Positions 36,134-50,600 of a stretch of DNA of 64,000 bases are shown in pieces. The translations under genes and the position numbers were made by a program. The first letter of the stretch is position 1; the number at the start of each line of letters is the position of its first letter. The notes under the pieces are model-generated. The model had not been told where the DNA came from and ran no database searches. It saw only the letters and a list, made by a program, of their open reading frames with translations. This DNA comes from Lineus longissimus (taxonomy: Eukaryota; Nemertea; Pilidiophora; Heteronemertea; Lineidae). The DNA is taken from the NCBI RefSeq assembly GCF_910592395.1, contig NC_088313.1, positions 16,944,437 through 17,008,436 of the forward strand, in the 5' to 3' direction.

Positions 36134-39100
36134 TTTAATCAGTCGCTGAAAGACATTATGGTATATTTCACCTCAAGTCAAGGCTTCCATTAGTTGGATA
36201 GCTAATGGCCAAACACCGTTCATGAAATATTCAGTTGAAACACCATTGTTTGGTAATTTGGCGGAACTCTCAGCGTCCTGGATGAATAGCAGATTCCGAT
36301 GGCAAAGGTACGACTAAATACTTAATAAAGACCGCCCTTCCTGATCCGGTAGTATTCTCACTTGGATCACGTACACATGATGTCCCTGAGGAACTACCCC
36401 GGGCGCTCGTCACATTCCTGTGAGGATGCTAATCAACTTGGTCATTTCGAAGGATGATCTGCCAATGGCTACGCAGAAGGTTACGATCTTGCTCTCTCTA
36501 TTTAGCATACTGGTGATGGCCGGACAGACTATTCCCTGATCATACCTTATTTGCTGATCCGCAGGAAAAATATCGTGATGTTTTCATTAGACATCTAGTT
36601 AGATTGCGCTAAATGGATATCATTTAGCTAATGCCCGTTATACATCAGCAAGTGACAAATCTAAAAAACCCTGAAGAAAATGATAATTCTAGATAATAAA
36701 ATCAATGAATGACGGGAAGACGTATACCCAGTTCGAAAGGAAGTTCGTCTAACTCATCTGATAAAAACGGATACACGTATTTTAAACAAAAGGTCTACCA
36801 AAAAGAAAATTATTAGCAAACGAGAGCAGCTGAAAAGTTGGCAGTTACTTCATGTAAAATCACTCAGTCCGGCACTTTAGCAGTCCATCCTACTGAAATA
36901 TCACTGCTCATTATATCATCGTGCATGTCTTTTCTTTACCGTCTAGAAGATCATCAAAGAATTGAGTTTTCCGTTTTAATAATTCAATAAAGGCACCGCA
37001 CATTACCTTCTCGCATGTTTAAACCACTTATCAAGAATGAGAACGTCACCTCATTAGTGTTCTAGAGCAAAGTGAAGTCTCATGGGGTGATGATAGGTTT
37101 CCGTCTTTCACTTTTGATATAATGCAGCATGGTGCAACACCTAGTCAGCTACCAAAATAATAATTAACAAAGTATTGAATGGGAAAACCATTTCGTGAAA
37201 TATGTTCTTTTCTAATCTTTAATGTCATTAACCACTTAATTATCATTGACAAAAAGGTGTTGACTGAGCTATTAATTTTTTAAGTTCACTTTCCGAGCGT
37301 ATGTAGGATTTTGAGAATTATTTGTGGGGCTTTTAACTCCATGTGGTACTCGGGTAGCATGTGTTTTTTTATTTTGTGAATTGAAAATGCGCTTTCTTTG
37401 TATACATCACTTGATTGACAGTTTCCTCTCATCATCTGTTCATCTGGTCGTTATTGATATCTAGATAAGTCAGGTCATGCTGTCAGGTATTCATGGTCAG
37501 CTATTTTTGTTGGGGTCTAAAATGTGATCTATCTGTGTATGTATTCATTTTATTTTCACAAAGGCACACAAAGGAATGACAGGTCTTTTTCTTCTGTTAA
37601 TCACTTAAACAAAACAGCAATTTTTGTGATGAGATAATAGCGGCCAAATAGTCAATGTCTTCCCTCAACACACAGTGTGTATGGTGTATGCGAGTCTAAT
37701 GTTTATTTTGATCAAAACAAATGTTTGTAAGGTATAACTTGTGTTGTACATATTTTACTTTCAATACAAGATGTGTGGACTTGTGATATAAAATGTTGTC
37801 CGGTAACACATGGCACGATTTATTATCAGAAAAAATAATCTTCAGCTGAAATACCACTTGGTGTTGTAACAAGTCTTTCCATAAACACCGTATGTAGCCA
37901 TCAATTGACACCATTTGGACGGCTGATCAAATGACACTGTGGGGGACACTGCTGTCAACATTTTGATAAACTGGCCTTTTGCTACTTGCAATGGATTGAA
38001 CACTAGAATTTCTCACCTCCTTGAAAAGGAAGTGGCAATCGATCATTTCATCATCAGTTTGTGTCAGCTATCCAGGAACAGCTTGATCAAATGAGAGATT
38101 CTCGTGATTATATCGATCCGTAATTTTAAATGTTTAAAGTAACAACATGAGTTCCTTTCAAACCTATTTTGCATTCAGTACCCTTTTTTGCTGAATTTAT
38201 TGTTTAAATTTGAGTGTTACTAGAGTGAAGACCATATAAAGTACACGTATACCAAGAGCCCGCCAGGACCATCATAACCATAGGGGCGTTGTCCAAGCTA
38301 ATACAAATGAGACTGCTCATCAACAAAAGTTTACCTTCTACTTGAAAAACGATCATTCCGCGAATAGAATCTGAAATGACAAGTGATAGAAGCACGAACG
38401 TCACACAGAAAATAGAAGCTTTACCTGCAATATTTTAGCCAGCCGAAATTGCAGATCGATCGTGAACACTCATATCCAAGATGAACGTTGACTTGTGGAT
38501 ATAAAAACCTGTGTCATGTTTGCCTAACAGTGTGGCTTTCTTAACATCGTTTTCTCCTTGGGTGCAAAATCTATTACATGACTGTACTTTTAATGGAGTT
38601 TGCCAGATAAATCATAGGATTCGCTAACGTGCAATCAAAATCTCACATGTTCACTAAAAAAAGGATAGTGTTAAAATCACTGGAATTTTCATTCATTTAA
38701 ATTTTAAAAAGCACAGTTTTATCAATGCTGCGCACAGCTTGGCGTGACATACTGATAATGCACTCTAATTGCACTATTTTTCGGCGACTTCGCATGTGCA
38801 CCAGTCACTAAATCAACCTGTGACGACGTGACGAAAAACCACGCGAGATACGTTAATTGAATCCGCTCGAGTCACGCCATCACCATTCAAGAGATGGTTG
38901 GATTCTTACGGAAGATACTCTGCCAATTAATCCGGGTTATGCTGGGCGTGGGATCCTATACAAGCCAGGGTCGATTAATTGCACACTTGCAAGGAGTTTT
39001 ATGCACATGCTAGCTACTGAGCAATGTAGCACTTCTCACTTCTTTTAATGATTTTCAAGTCACCCCCAAAAAATGGAAGTTTCTGACAGCATACTTTAGT

Positions 39101-42100
39101 CAGAATATTTTGTTGTGATGCAAAAAACGAGTCGGTTATCCCAAAGTGATGCTTTGGATTTTAGGCACACAAGTTGAACGAAACAATTACTGTTGAGCAG
39201 CATTGCCAAATCTTAGGTTTGTCTGCCAGTTTACTGTGATCAGGCGACACAATGTTTTTATTTTTCTATTTGCCGAATATTGAGAAACTTGGTTTTCTTC
39301 AGACAACGTCTGATTGCTCGCCGACAATCGTCATTATCATCCACACGTTTGGCGTTCAATTTCAATGACTATTTAATGTAGGACTTAGTATAAGTTAAGT
39401 ACAGAGAATTATGGACATGAAATGTATCAATCGGTATTAGAGTAGATTAAGAGATTTCGCACTCTTTGATTTGTTCCGACTGTTAGAATCATTGCCCAAT
39501 CACGAAGGGGGATAAGATCGGAGATTAATATTTTATGTTTTCGTTCAGATGAATTTCCCTACTTGATGACAGTTAAATCCCTCTAACGTAGATATTGATG
39601 AAAGTCATTAAGATATCATCAAGGCATACCGTAAACGCACGTAGTGAGATTTCATACCTTAGCAATGGAATTAAGCTCTGGCAGTTTTGTCAGGAAAAGG
39701 GCATTGCTTTCGATTGAAATTTTCCTAAGAGCTAGTATAGGACCTTAAAAATGCTGCGAAGTCAATTATCTCAGTCTTAAAAATGGGTTCCAATAATAAC
39801 ATCAGCAACTTCCGGGCTATGTCCTCAGCGTCATGCAGTTTCAAATTATCACATTACTAAAGAAACTTGTACAGCACTTTCTTCCAATTAGCTTTTGCAC
39901 AAAGCGATTGTCCTTGCCTTATCATCTGCATAAAAGTGTAATTAGCGCCCTATCAATAGCGGCCTGTTTTCCGATCTGCCAGACGCACTTACTATCAAAT
40001 GTTACTAAGAGAGCAATGTGAAAAATATTCAAAGGAGTGTTGTAAAAACAATATGTTAAAAAAGATTTGGTGGCAGAAGGTAATGGATGACATCATGATT
40101 GAGGTAGAAAATGGTTTCTTTGCGATTGCAAAAGTGGAGCGTGATAATTGCGTTATTGAAAATGCAATATTCTAATTAGGACTTCTAATAGATTATTGTC
40201 ACCGGCAGATTTGTTCAGATCGACACCATTTAAAGATAATCAGACCTCTTCCCAGCTTGGACTACAACCTGCACGCCACTTGTGATTGGAGTGTGTAGTA
40301 CCACAGTTATTCATGCGATCTGCCAGTCAGAAACGGATGAATCGTAACTGTTGCATTGGTGACTCATTAGATGAAAGGGCTTTGAAGAAAGTGTACTCTA
40401 AATTTGAGACTTAATATTTTCGCACCTACTTATATTTACGATGTGTGAACATTTTGGAAACAATTCACATCTTCACGGTTTTTAGCTTTGCGGTTCACGA
40501 AATTTCTTTCCAATTAGAATATCTTTTTTCTCTCCATTTCTGGATTGAAGGTCTTCACTATCAATTGGTTTGATTTGTTTGGTGTTATGTGCGGCACTCC
40601 AAGGGAGGGTATCAAATCGTGGTCTGCAGCATAAACACACTCGCAACATCAATAGTTTACTCTGAATCATGCAACAAGCAAATGCCCTGGGCATATCATG
40701 AACAAACAAACAAATAAGTTCAACATTTTAACAACTACCCAAAGGTGTAATAGTGTTTATGTCACAAATGATCTGCAATCCAGGATCGTCCGTTTTTTCT
40801 TCATCAGAGTTCATTGTCAAATCAACATATCTTAATGCACTCTTTGTTTAAAGTCATTTTTGTTCACATTGCTTTTTGTGTTTCGTGACTCACCCATCTC
40901 CTAGATACGTTTTTCAAGCGAAATATTTCAGCGGCCTTTGGTTATCCTTCCAGCGGTGAATGATAACGATAAAAAGTCAGTTGGTTACCATTATTATATC
41001 CAACACTTCTGTTGTGCAAAGGATCATGATATTTGGATCACGTTTGTACCCTACTTTACCACATGACTCTTTCATGTAGCCTTAAGCGCCATTAAAGTAA
41101 CTTAACTCAGCAGCAGTCATATACACATTTGCTGATATTTACAAAAAATGACATTAAAGAGGTGTCATCTATATAATGGAAAATTCATAAAGCTTAGAAC
41201 CTTTGATATGTTGATCACTATGTGTACAATGATACAAAGATACAACTTACTGTTAGACTTCAGTTGATGTCATACAATGCAACAATTCAAGAAGAACTAG
41301 AAGATATTCGATATTCTTAAGAGGTTAACAGATCTCGACACGAATGCTTTCAATTCAGCAGAGTAAACAGCGATATCATTTCGAAATCCTGAATGTGTAA
41401 CTTTTATGGCCGTGCATTAGATAATAACGGAAATGGCAAGCCATGTGGTCACTTGATGTCAGTAACAGTTACTGTTGGTAGTCTATTCTGACTTTTAAGA
41501 AGACATCGTCTTATCTGATTGATGCAGTCACATGACTTGTCACTGAAAGTCATTGAAGGCAGCCTTCATCAACTACATGTATTATTATCCATACGATTAT
41601 TTTCTGAGTGCGGTGTTCAGAAAACATAGATGAAATATCTTACAGTACAACCAACCGAGCTTCCAGCAAATTCACATCGGTGTATCTAAATTACAAAAAT
41701 CAGCATTTGACAATCTTTTTTCCCTTGCTGTTGCCTGGGTGTTTGTTTTCACAAACACGATGCACTTGGTATTCGAGCCATTGTGATATATGGTGACGAA
41801 CACTGCTTAGGGCTGGCTATAATGAAACTAGTTTCTCTGTTTGTTTCTAAAACTTTTTGGTGAGTCATATCTCAGAGCGAGTCCACAAGCCCAATGTTGC
41901 AGTAAGAGAATAAGAAATAAAACGTAATACGATATTGCTTTTTGTTTGTTTTTCAAAATTCCCTTGGTCTTAGTAGAAGTCAATGAACTTTAACCAATCT
42001 TTCACAAGAAAACTATGTCACAAAATAGCAGAAAACACTGTAGCTCGAGTATTAAAGGAACAGTGGGTTTAAGAGATAATTGAAATTGAAAATTCGTTTC

Positions 42101-45100
42101 ACCTTGCCGGATGAATGTATGCCCGTGACAAACAGGCGGCAACGAGTAGGCCTAACTTTCTCCTCAAAACAGTATTACTGGGCGATAATGGGCGCAAACC
42201 ACCGCTTAAGGATACTCACCAACTTATTGTGACAGATTTAAAAGTGGACAAAGATGATGGAAAGCCCCATGGGATGATTTTCCCTTACAATGTAGAGAGA
42301 ATCTATCTTAGTCACATTTATAAAATTCAAAACTGTCATTTTTGCCATGGCGTATAGTTTTAGAAGAGTGTTATGCATATCTCAAGTCATGTGCAAAAGT
42401 ATCTGTGCCCAGGGGTCTTCGCATCAAAACTGAATTGACCTGAACCTGTTATATGGGACCTTACCATCGATTTATCATTATATTGAACTGATTATTTGCA
42501 TGTTTCATTTTCATCACTCGCAGCAAAAAATAGCAAAACCACACATTCTCAACCAGTCCTCATCATAACACTTGCATCTCTACCACCGCCAAAATGTGGA
42601 AGGTGATTGGTGAAATCGCTGCATGATAACTAACATGACGGGGAAAACGAAACGTTCAAGTTATTAGAATGATATAGAGCAAGTAACGTGACCACGAGAG
42701 GACACACAATGTCATTTATTATACATTGGCACCACAAAAGGCTTGGCGCCGTCATTCCCGACTACTGTAGCTGTTCCTTGGTGGATACATCTGATTGAAA
42801 TTCCGTTCCAATATGTCATGTCCTGGCTTCCGTTGTATGAATAACGACTTTAGGTCCGTCAATGGTTTAGGCTCGGTGGTCGCAACTGGCAATGTCTCTA
42901 GTTTCAAAGTTATCAAGCACGTTTTAAAGCAATTTGTACAGATTTGAAGTTACCAATAAACTGTTTTTTAGTGTTGAAGTTTTATTAGTATTGACCAAGT
43001 TAGGTTAAACATGATGAGGGAAACTGCATAATCCATTAACATGAAATTGAAATAAATGTCACTCATTTTCTTTACACTCATATACTTTAAACCCCTTTGA
43101 CATCGGGATTTTAGAATACAGTCGAAAATGCCGACAGTACAGCCACCTTTTTTTCACAAGTTTGATTGAATACGAACATATCGTCGAAAGCTTGTAGTAA
43201 TGATGGTCTAGACCCTAGTCTAGTCATATATTTATCAAGCCCGCTATCTTGTAGACACGAAATCGATCTCTTCTCAACTTCACCAAATGCCTGGCATGCT
43301 CAAGTGAACGATGGAGTAACAACACATCAATACGAACTATAGGAAATTAAATGGCCAAACAGTGTCGATTGATCTTACCAATTAAGAAAGTGATTTGTTC
43401 CAGTATCCATATTCAGCTGTCTGTCTAAATCAGCGTCTACTGCGCAAATATGTCCGAGCTAACGGAGACTCACGGGCGTAACATTTCAGTCATAAGGAGT
43501 TTATTTAGTTTCTTATGAACATGTTGCACAGCCAATGTGAAGAGTGTGAATGTACAGCAAGCATGCAACTTCAAACGAAATGCATTATAGTAATAGCTGA
43601 TGTATTTCAGTCTTAATGACGTGACCATCACTATTCCTCTAGACACTGAATGAAATGACTCTTCATGAAAGTTAGAGAACAGTGAGTGCGAGAACACCAT
43701 AATGTGCATAAAAGTCATAAAAAGGCTCATTTAAAAAGCATGTTCTTAGGTCACTTGATAGACCAATTTGGAATGACATCAATTTGAAGGATAAAGTATA
43801 AGTCAATTTTCGCAAGGTGTAAGATTCCTCTTGTGGCCATCACTTCCATTACGGAGTCCCACTTTAACCAGGCGCTTATGCAAAACCATAGGATCGAATT
43901 AATGCATTGTGCAACTAGGCACCTGGAAGATGACAAGAAATACAAATCGTGAAAAATTGTCTAAAGTGCTGCTAATTGACCAAATTACCAGAATGGCAGC
44001 ATCATTGCTTTTATCACTTTTAATCATCGTTTATCCATTCCGGCTTCTTAAGTATGCCAGGCTTGTGATAGTTGGATTTGACCAAGAATTAACAAGGACT
44101 AGATTCTTAATTCTTGATATGACGTACTATTCTAACAGTACATGTCAGGATGATGCTGTAGATGGAGTCGAAGAATAGATGTGTTGAATTGAATAAACCT
44201 CAACGAATAACCAAGAAAACATCGTACTTGCATGTGCATGCACTTCTGGGACGATGTGTCATTAAATACGGAGAGATCTAATCAGACAATATTATTTTAT
44301 ATTATTTTGCATCTTTCAACAAGTTCGATTATCTAAAAACAAACAAACCATTTAAATCCACGGATTTTCAAAATGATTGATTAAGGAACGAATTATTATA
44401 AATTACATTATGAAAAAAGAAGTCACTTTAATTAGAAGTCAGAGTTTTAAAAAATGATGTCATATGTCATCTTCATTGACAGCCAAACACTTGTCGAGGG
44501 GATTTCCGAGATCTATCAACTAGAAATTTGTAAAAATATCATTGACAGTCATTTTATAAACACAATCATGATTTCAACTAAACTATGATTAATAAAGCGT
44601 AACCTGGGCCTAATTATCCATCAGTCGATCATGCTTAACTGCACCTGCATGCTCATCATCTTCGGGTGTTCAATTTTGTTTGTCAAACCGGAAATTGATC
44701 TTAAGAGCCTGTCAACTGATAAGCTTTATTTAACATACGATGTTTTATTTTGAATAATTGAAATCTAAGTCCCTTATTGATAATAGCTTCGCAACAGAAT
44801 CTTTTACAGGCGTAATTAATCAAGTAAATGATGAGATCTCATGTGCAAATTCTTTTTCTTTGCATTTTTACAATCAGTATGCAATGATGGTCATTAAGAA
44901 AACATCAATCCCTAATCTCAATGACACTAAGTATTGAAGCAACGATGTTTGTTTGTTTTATCTGAAGAATCCACAGGCACACACAGCCATGGCAACGATA
45001 AATGAGCAGAACAATGCTTTTCGAAATTTTGAATGGGGATAATCCTGTCTTTTATGAACATTTTCAAAAAAGTATATAACAAGGTTTGACAGCGACCTAA

Positions 45101-46592
45101 ACTTGTTCACGTCAGATTTCGCATCCTTCCATGAGAAGGCCGATGGTATTGTTCTCGCTCCCATTCCCACACGAGCTACAAGTCGAAACGCAAGTTACCA
45201 TGTCGATTGAGGAGACGGGATTCACGTTGTTTGTAGATCACACGCTTGAGACTGGACCATGAAGACAATGCCGTCAGTCAGAAATTAAAGTAGCTTTGTA
45301 TGTAAAACAAACAAATGAAATTATGCTGAACTCAAGCATTCCTCTCTGCTATGTCCATCCGGGGATTCTAAAAAGAATATAACCTTTCATAAACACAAAG
45401 TGTAAAACAATTAGGTCCATATGACGTATTAGCTTAACATGCAAAATAGCTTCGTATATTGCAACAACAGATGAACTTGAGCATGTTTAGGGGAATCGTA
45501 TGGTAATAGAAATTCATATTCACTCCTTGACTAAGTTGCACGAGAATAAACTCATTGACAATGAATATTCAATGAAATTTACACAATATTTCATGTCTTT
45601 AGGATATATGGAGTGAATGCACTGTATAATTTGTCGATCAGTTGAAACACTATCCCATAGAGAAAAAGCAATCCCAAGAGAATGGCTATGTACCACATAT
45701 AGTATTCGCACTTGAATGGATGGATGGACGCATGATTGTGTAGTTTACCACGACATTGGGTGGTAAAACGGAACTCAGTAGATTGACTAAAAAAACATAT
45801 TTCTTCTGTTCTACTGTGGTGTTTAACAAAAACTACAACATCATACGAGGGGGAGGGGAGGCGTGTGATTGAAGAGGTTTGTTCTTAATTAGTCGCTACA
45901 TATCACTAATAATGAAAGAGTTAAGACGTTGAGGTTACAAGTTACAGTTTATTGATCACTATGCCCTTAAATGGCTTCTAACTTGTTTTGACAGTGTTCA
46001 TAAAAATATTATTTATTAACTGTTTTCGAAAACGACTTTTTTTTCTCCAAACCAACATTTTGGAACGCTGTAACTTTGAAAAAACAATTTTTCACTTGCA
46101 ATGAATACAGTACTATTAATATTATTCAATCTTGAAATATAATGTTATTAATAGAGATAGATTTTAAATATAACCTGGTGTTTTCGAACCACTCGTCCAA
46201 TACAACAAGTTGACACAGGAACTATGGGGAAGATGTAACCACAGTTGGCTTTTGAAAGCTCCAATACAACGATGCACAAGGTGTATCGTAATCAGCATCC
46301 AAAGCACTGGTTTTCTGAAATGCCTGTAGTGCATCCTACAACGGTTGAAAACAGGCTTCATCAGCAACCTTTGCAATTACACTTTGAATGTTATTTCGAA
46401 AGGGTAGCTTGTAAATGCCCGTACACTGTTCAAGTCACACTTGTGCACCTTGCGTGATTCTGGAGGACAGTAGCACATGATATGCAATTCCTGAATATAA
46501 GCTTAGTGTTTTGAAATAGATGTACATGATAGTCATTGCTACTGTGGAATAAGCAGTATTCAGTAAGTTTGCTAGTAAAAGGTGGATGGAGT
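36134..46592. other. Long gene-poor region upstream of the plus-strand GPCR
   Basis: About 10 kb of AT-rich sequence without a recognised protein or RNA. The right end should contain the promoter of the 46593 receptor. An in-frame stop at 46530-46532 closes that reading frame upstream. Open frames such as 42115-42357 and 43909-44178 show no family signature. A less AT-rich patch at about 38850-39050 does not translate into anything I recognise. Confidence 0.4.
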
Positions 46593-47633
46593 ATGGCATA
46601 TGTCCCCCAAACAGGACAGATACTTCCGGAGGAATTATCTCTTGCTCTAGAAATAGTCAGCTTACTCACTGGCTTTACTAACAAGTACATCCTTGGTATT
46701 GTAATCACGATGGGGATTTTCGGCAACATCCTGTCCATCATAGTGTTCTTTCGATGCAAGCACAAGGATCTTGTGACTGTGACATACCTGACGCCGTTAG
46801 CCGTAGCGGATCTAGTGACGCTCTTGTATGGGGCCTATTCCTGGATAGTGATTGGAGTCCTGGAACGTTCAAACGGTTATTTTTTCATTGACGATCGCTT
46901 CTCTTTGGGTCCGCAGATTTTGTGTAAGTTGATAGGTTATATGTACCGTACATCATCATGCATATCATCGTATCTGATCGTTCTATTTTCTTTTGAAAGA
47001 TGCATTGGTGTCTGGCTTCCAATGCAAGTGCATTTATTTTATTCAAAGCAGAGGCGGAAATATTTAATTGCATTTATGATTTGCGCAATGTTTTCCATCA
47101 ATTTTCTAATTCTTGCCTACTACTGGATATACGAATGGGGTGGCACGGATTTGGCTTGTTTCTTCTACGTCCCAGATTTTTCGACATTAGGCAGATTCTT
47201 CCTTGTAGAGATCATGGATCACGCCATACCACACATTTTCCCCTGTGGCGAGATTTTCACATTTAGTGTACTGATAATCTTAGGTCTTTGGAAAGCCAAA
47301 AAAGCAACAAAGACCATAAAAAAGAATGTGCGTTCGGACAACAGTTTGGTCAGCCTTTTACTTGTTTGTCTCCTATACATCGTCAGTACTGTCCCCCATT
47401 CAGCTGTTTGGGGTTACTGTAACTATTTCAACTTAATCCTAGGGGAGTGGCCTGGGCGATCAGAACAGGAGGTGAAAATCTTTCTGATGATAGGTTTCTT
47501 TACGACATCCTTTTCAATGTTGAATTACAGTTTCAATTTCCTCATCTACGCCAGTACGTTAGACATTTATAAGGAAGAATTAAGAGCGATGTTCAGAAAC
47601 TATAAGCGAAAAGGCCGACGTGTGAAGGTTTGA
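46593..47633 (+). CDS. Class A GPCR, orphan peptide-receptor-like, intronless
   Basis: A complete 346-residue seven-helix plasma-membrane receptor. TM1 has GIFGN with N45 (1.50) and TM2 LAVADL with D73 (2.50). C111 at the top of TM3 (3.25) and C189 in extracellular loop 2 can form the conserved disulfide. TM3 ends SFERC (133-137), so the DRY motif is ERC with R136 at 3.50. TM6 contains a proline in STVPHS. TM7 ends FNFLIY in place of NPxxY. Helix 8 and the tail are short and basic (KRKGRRVKV). The N-terminus of about 30 residues has no glycosylation sequon. The ATG at 46593 has A at -3 and G at +4. The frame is open a further 57 bases upstream but without an ATG. ATTAAA occurs just after the stop. 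It looks related to FMRFamide- or TRH-type peptide receptors of lophotrochozoans; the ligand is unknown. Confidence 0.92.
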   Translation: MAYVPQTGQILPEELSLALEIVSLLTGFTNKYILGIVITMGIFGNILSIIVFFRCKHKDLVTVTYLTPLAVADLVTLLYGAYSWIVIGVLERSNGYFFIDDRFSLGPQILCKLIGYMYRTSSCISSYLIVLFSFERCIGVWLPMQVHLFYSKQRRKYLIAFMICAMFSINFLILAYYWIYEWGGTDLACFFYVPDFSTLGRFFLVEIMDHAIPHIFPCGEIFTFSVLIILGLWKAKKATKTIKKNVRSDNSLVSLLLVCLLYIVSTVPHSAVWGYCNYFNLILGEWPGRSEQEVKIFLMIGFFTTSFSMLNYSFNFLIYASTLDIYKEELRAMFRNYKRKGRRVKV

Positions 47634-50600
47634 ACAGTTCATTAAAAAAAATTTGGAGGGGGTAGTAGCCTTTACCTGTAATATCCTCCAGTCTAATTTT
47701 CCATTGAATTTGGCCAATTACCGGTATATATAGTTGACATTCTTTATTCTAGTGCATCACTAGTATCCCAACTCAACCTCAAGACGTGACAACCTCAGTG
47801 GCTAGAAGGCTGTTTCATGTCAATATTGACATTCTTCCTTCAGTGATAGTGTAAGCCTACAACCCCAAGGGCTACACCGCTCATCCAGCCGGGGGGACGG
47901 ATCAACCTGACCTTTGTTGAATTCCAATACACTTCATCGCCAGAAGCTGATGTCAAGCAAGATTAAACTATCTCATTTAATTTTCAGATAAATCATTCGA
48001 ATCTGAGTCTGATCCATGAAAAAGACGTTTAATTGGCCTTGTGAAAATACTGTGGGTCGAATCCAAAGCGCTATCATCCGTGACAACATTTTGGGTGCAA
48101 AGTAAAAAGAAAGTTCTTATCGTGATTTGTATTAGTATTGGTTGTAAGTTTCATGAGCAATCTAGGATATGACAGCGCTTGCCGCATGAAACGTTCATCT
48201 ACCTGAATCACTTCAAAATCCTCTTTAAAAGGTGTCAGGAAGATATCAGTTACATCAAGTAAGGCGTAGCTTCTAAAATCAATTGCAGTTTGCTACTTCG
48301 GATATACACTGCCCTCACCTCATTACTTTGTGAAAACAACTTTCACTGTACCTGTGAAAACAACTTAATAGAGAACTGTGCTAAACGTCACTTGTTTAAC
48401 AAGAAACATGATGCACGCGCAGATGCATTTACTTATTCATTAAAAGTTTGTGACATAGTCATTTTGATAAACACGTCTAGTTTATGAATAATATGTTTGG
48501 TTTTCTTACTGTCTTAAAACGATATTTTAAGTATGGGTCATATTGTTCAGCCCCAAAATTATATGCTTTCGTTTGGATCAATGGCTTACCTAGATCAAAA
48601 ATAGGAAAGATATTTGTTAGGTCAATATGTTCGTGTCACCACAAGGTGACATGTTAGGTGATGTTCTCAGCATGTTCTACTCTGACAATATCGATACGAT
48701 ATTGAGCACCCATCTAAACCGCGTGTAGCTTGTTGAATCGTTCATGTTCGTATGGTTCGCAAATCGTTCTGTTAAATTGAAATTGGAGTAATGTTTTTGA
48801 CTGCAAAAGATTTCTCTGATCTGAATCTCTTCAATGAACAAAAAAATAATTACCCTCCAAGAAGAGGTGATTGCAATTGGCTGTTAATGGTAGTACGCAG
48901 TTCGCGACTGCCACCAAAGTTATCAAGCTTTTGCTTTATACCTTCTCAATGCAGTTGTGACATTTATCTATCCCTGATTATCAATTAGGCAACAGCTTCC
49001 TAGTAATGCTGACACTTATTACACATTAGTTACACTCGAGAGACTTCTGTCGTACTGCACATCAATGAACATTTACTAGAACGAAATTTGACAAGAAACA
49101 ACTTTGAATCAGCTTGTCAATAATTGCATAGAAATTATTGAATCTGTCACCTGATATTAGTTTAAAACACTTAAGCTTTGTCAATCTTGCAGGATCAAAG
49201 GAGTGTCAGAAGGCCGCACTAGTTGATAATTTGGGGTTTTAAAACGTTTTCTTTACGAGACCTGAGTCACAGGCTGGCAGAACGTAGAATGCAAGTTGCA
49301 TGCGTTCATGAGTTTTATATAACGACCGCAATTGGCGCATTCGTATTTCTAGTTTCGGCTGTGCGCTTTTCAGCAAAATAGGGAACATGTGGTACCATCA
49401 GTCGTGGTACTGAGAGTCCACCAAACGAAATTATAAAGAAACCAACTCCTCCTAATATCTTTATAATTTCATTGAACTAAATTAAAGGTTGGTTCTTTTC
49501 TGCCTTTGTCTATAAATGGTGGAAACATACGGACAACAACATGTAACCCCTCATTCACATTTAGAAAGACCTGATCCATAATTAAGAGATGGTGCGCTTG
49601 ATCCGTTATACGATTAAGTTCAAATCGGGTTCGATCAAATTTGTATCAAAGTATTGATCAATTATAAAGTTAAGAAAAATAAATGGGCAAAACAGCATTC
49701 CTTCTGTGTCAGTTAATGCTGGTAAAATGTAAAATGCCTGAAACTGAAACTGCAACTGAATGAAAATGAATTATTTGGTGATCATCACGTTTGGAAACTA
49801 AAGTTAGATGAAGTTTCACCTACCTTCATCAATTCAAATCAGAGAAAATACGTTGCACACTATCCTTGTATTTTAGTTCTAAAATTTAAAATTTGGCTGG
49901 CAACTCTTGCTTCCTGGTCTCACTGTTCTCAACGAAGGTAGATCTGGCTTTGAACAAGTCGGTATCCCATTACTTCAAACTAGTTGTGACTGATGGGTGA
50001 CAAGTAGAGACACCATGTACGAATGGGGAGAACTATATTGCTCAGCTGTTCTTGCGGTAATGGTGAGATCGCGGCTGATATTGGACTCGGACATAATATC
50101 GCCTACCCCAAGCCATACGGATGTTTTGAATGAGCGCTGACTGGTTGACTCGAATGTCTGCTCGTTATTTCTCAGGACAATATAAAGATAATTGATTATA
50201 ATGTTGTATCAATAATATCACATTAGAATAGGATCTACTGGTGACCCATTTCCAGAAATTAGTTCACAATTTTCCCGTAATTACTGTATTGATGACAGCT
50301 GTTAAAGGAAAAGCAAAAAAAAACATAATTTGCTCTTCATCAAATCCATCTCAAGAGCATTCCCTTAAAAACTCAAGTCAAATGGATAGGGACACTTACC
50401 TAATAGTGACTAAGATACAATTATGTCACTATTGTATCTGGAGATGCTTTATAAATTCCAATGGAAATGTGTTTTTCTTATGGAAAACCCTTATTAAATC
50501 CAGATTTCGATCCTTACCTTACATTAACCCTGAAGGAACACTTTTATAAATGACTTAGTCATATTGATTCCATGGTGGTTTCAAATATTGTACGCAATCG

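Noticed and set aside
38370-38440. Minus-strand segment with an ATTTCAG acceptor and a GAAG/GTAAAC donor
   Set aside because: The implied exon is only about 35 nt and unrecognised; such pairs occur often by chance.
38857-39048. GC-richer patch suspected to be an exon
   Set aside because: No frame gave a recognisable protein, and no paired acceptor and donor in a compatible frame was found.
46536-46592. Upstream extension of the plus-strand GPCR beginning at a TTG codon
   Set aside because: There is no ATG in this extension and a stop lies just before it. An animal gene would start at the ATG at 46593, which has a strong context.
46430-46765. Minus-strand 111-codon frame
   Set aside because: It overlaps the start of the plus-strand receptor on the opposite strand and has no recognisable domain.
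49625-49650. GGGTTCGATC resembling a tRNA box B
   Set aside because: No matching box A upstream and no cloverleaf could be drawn.
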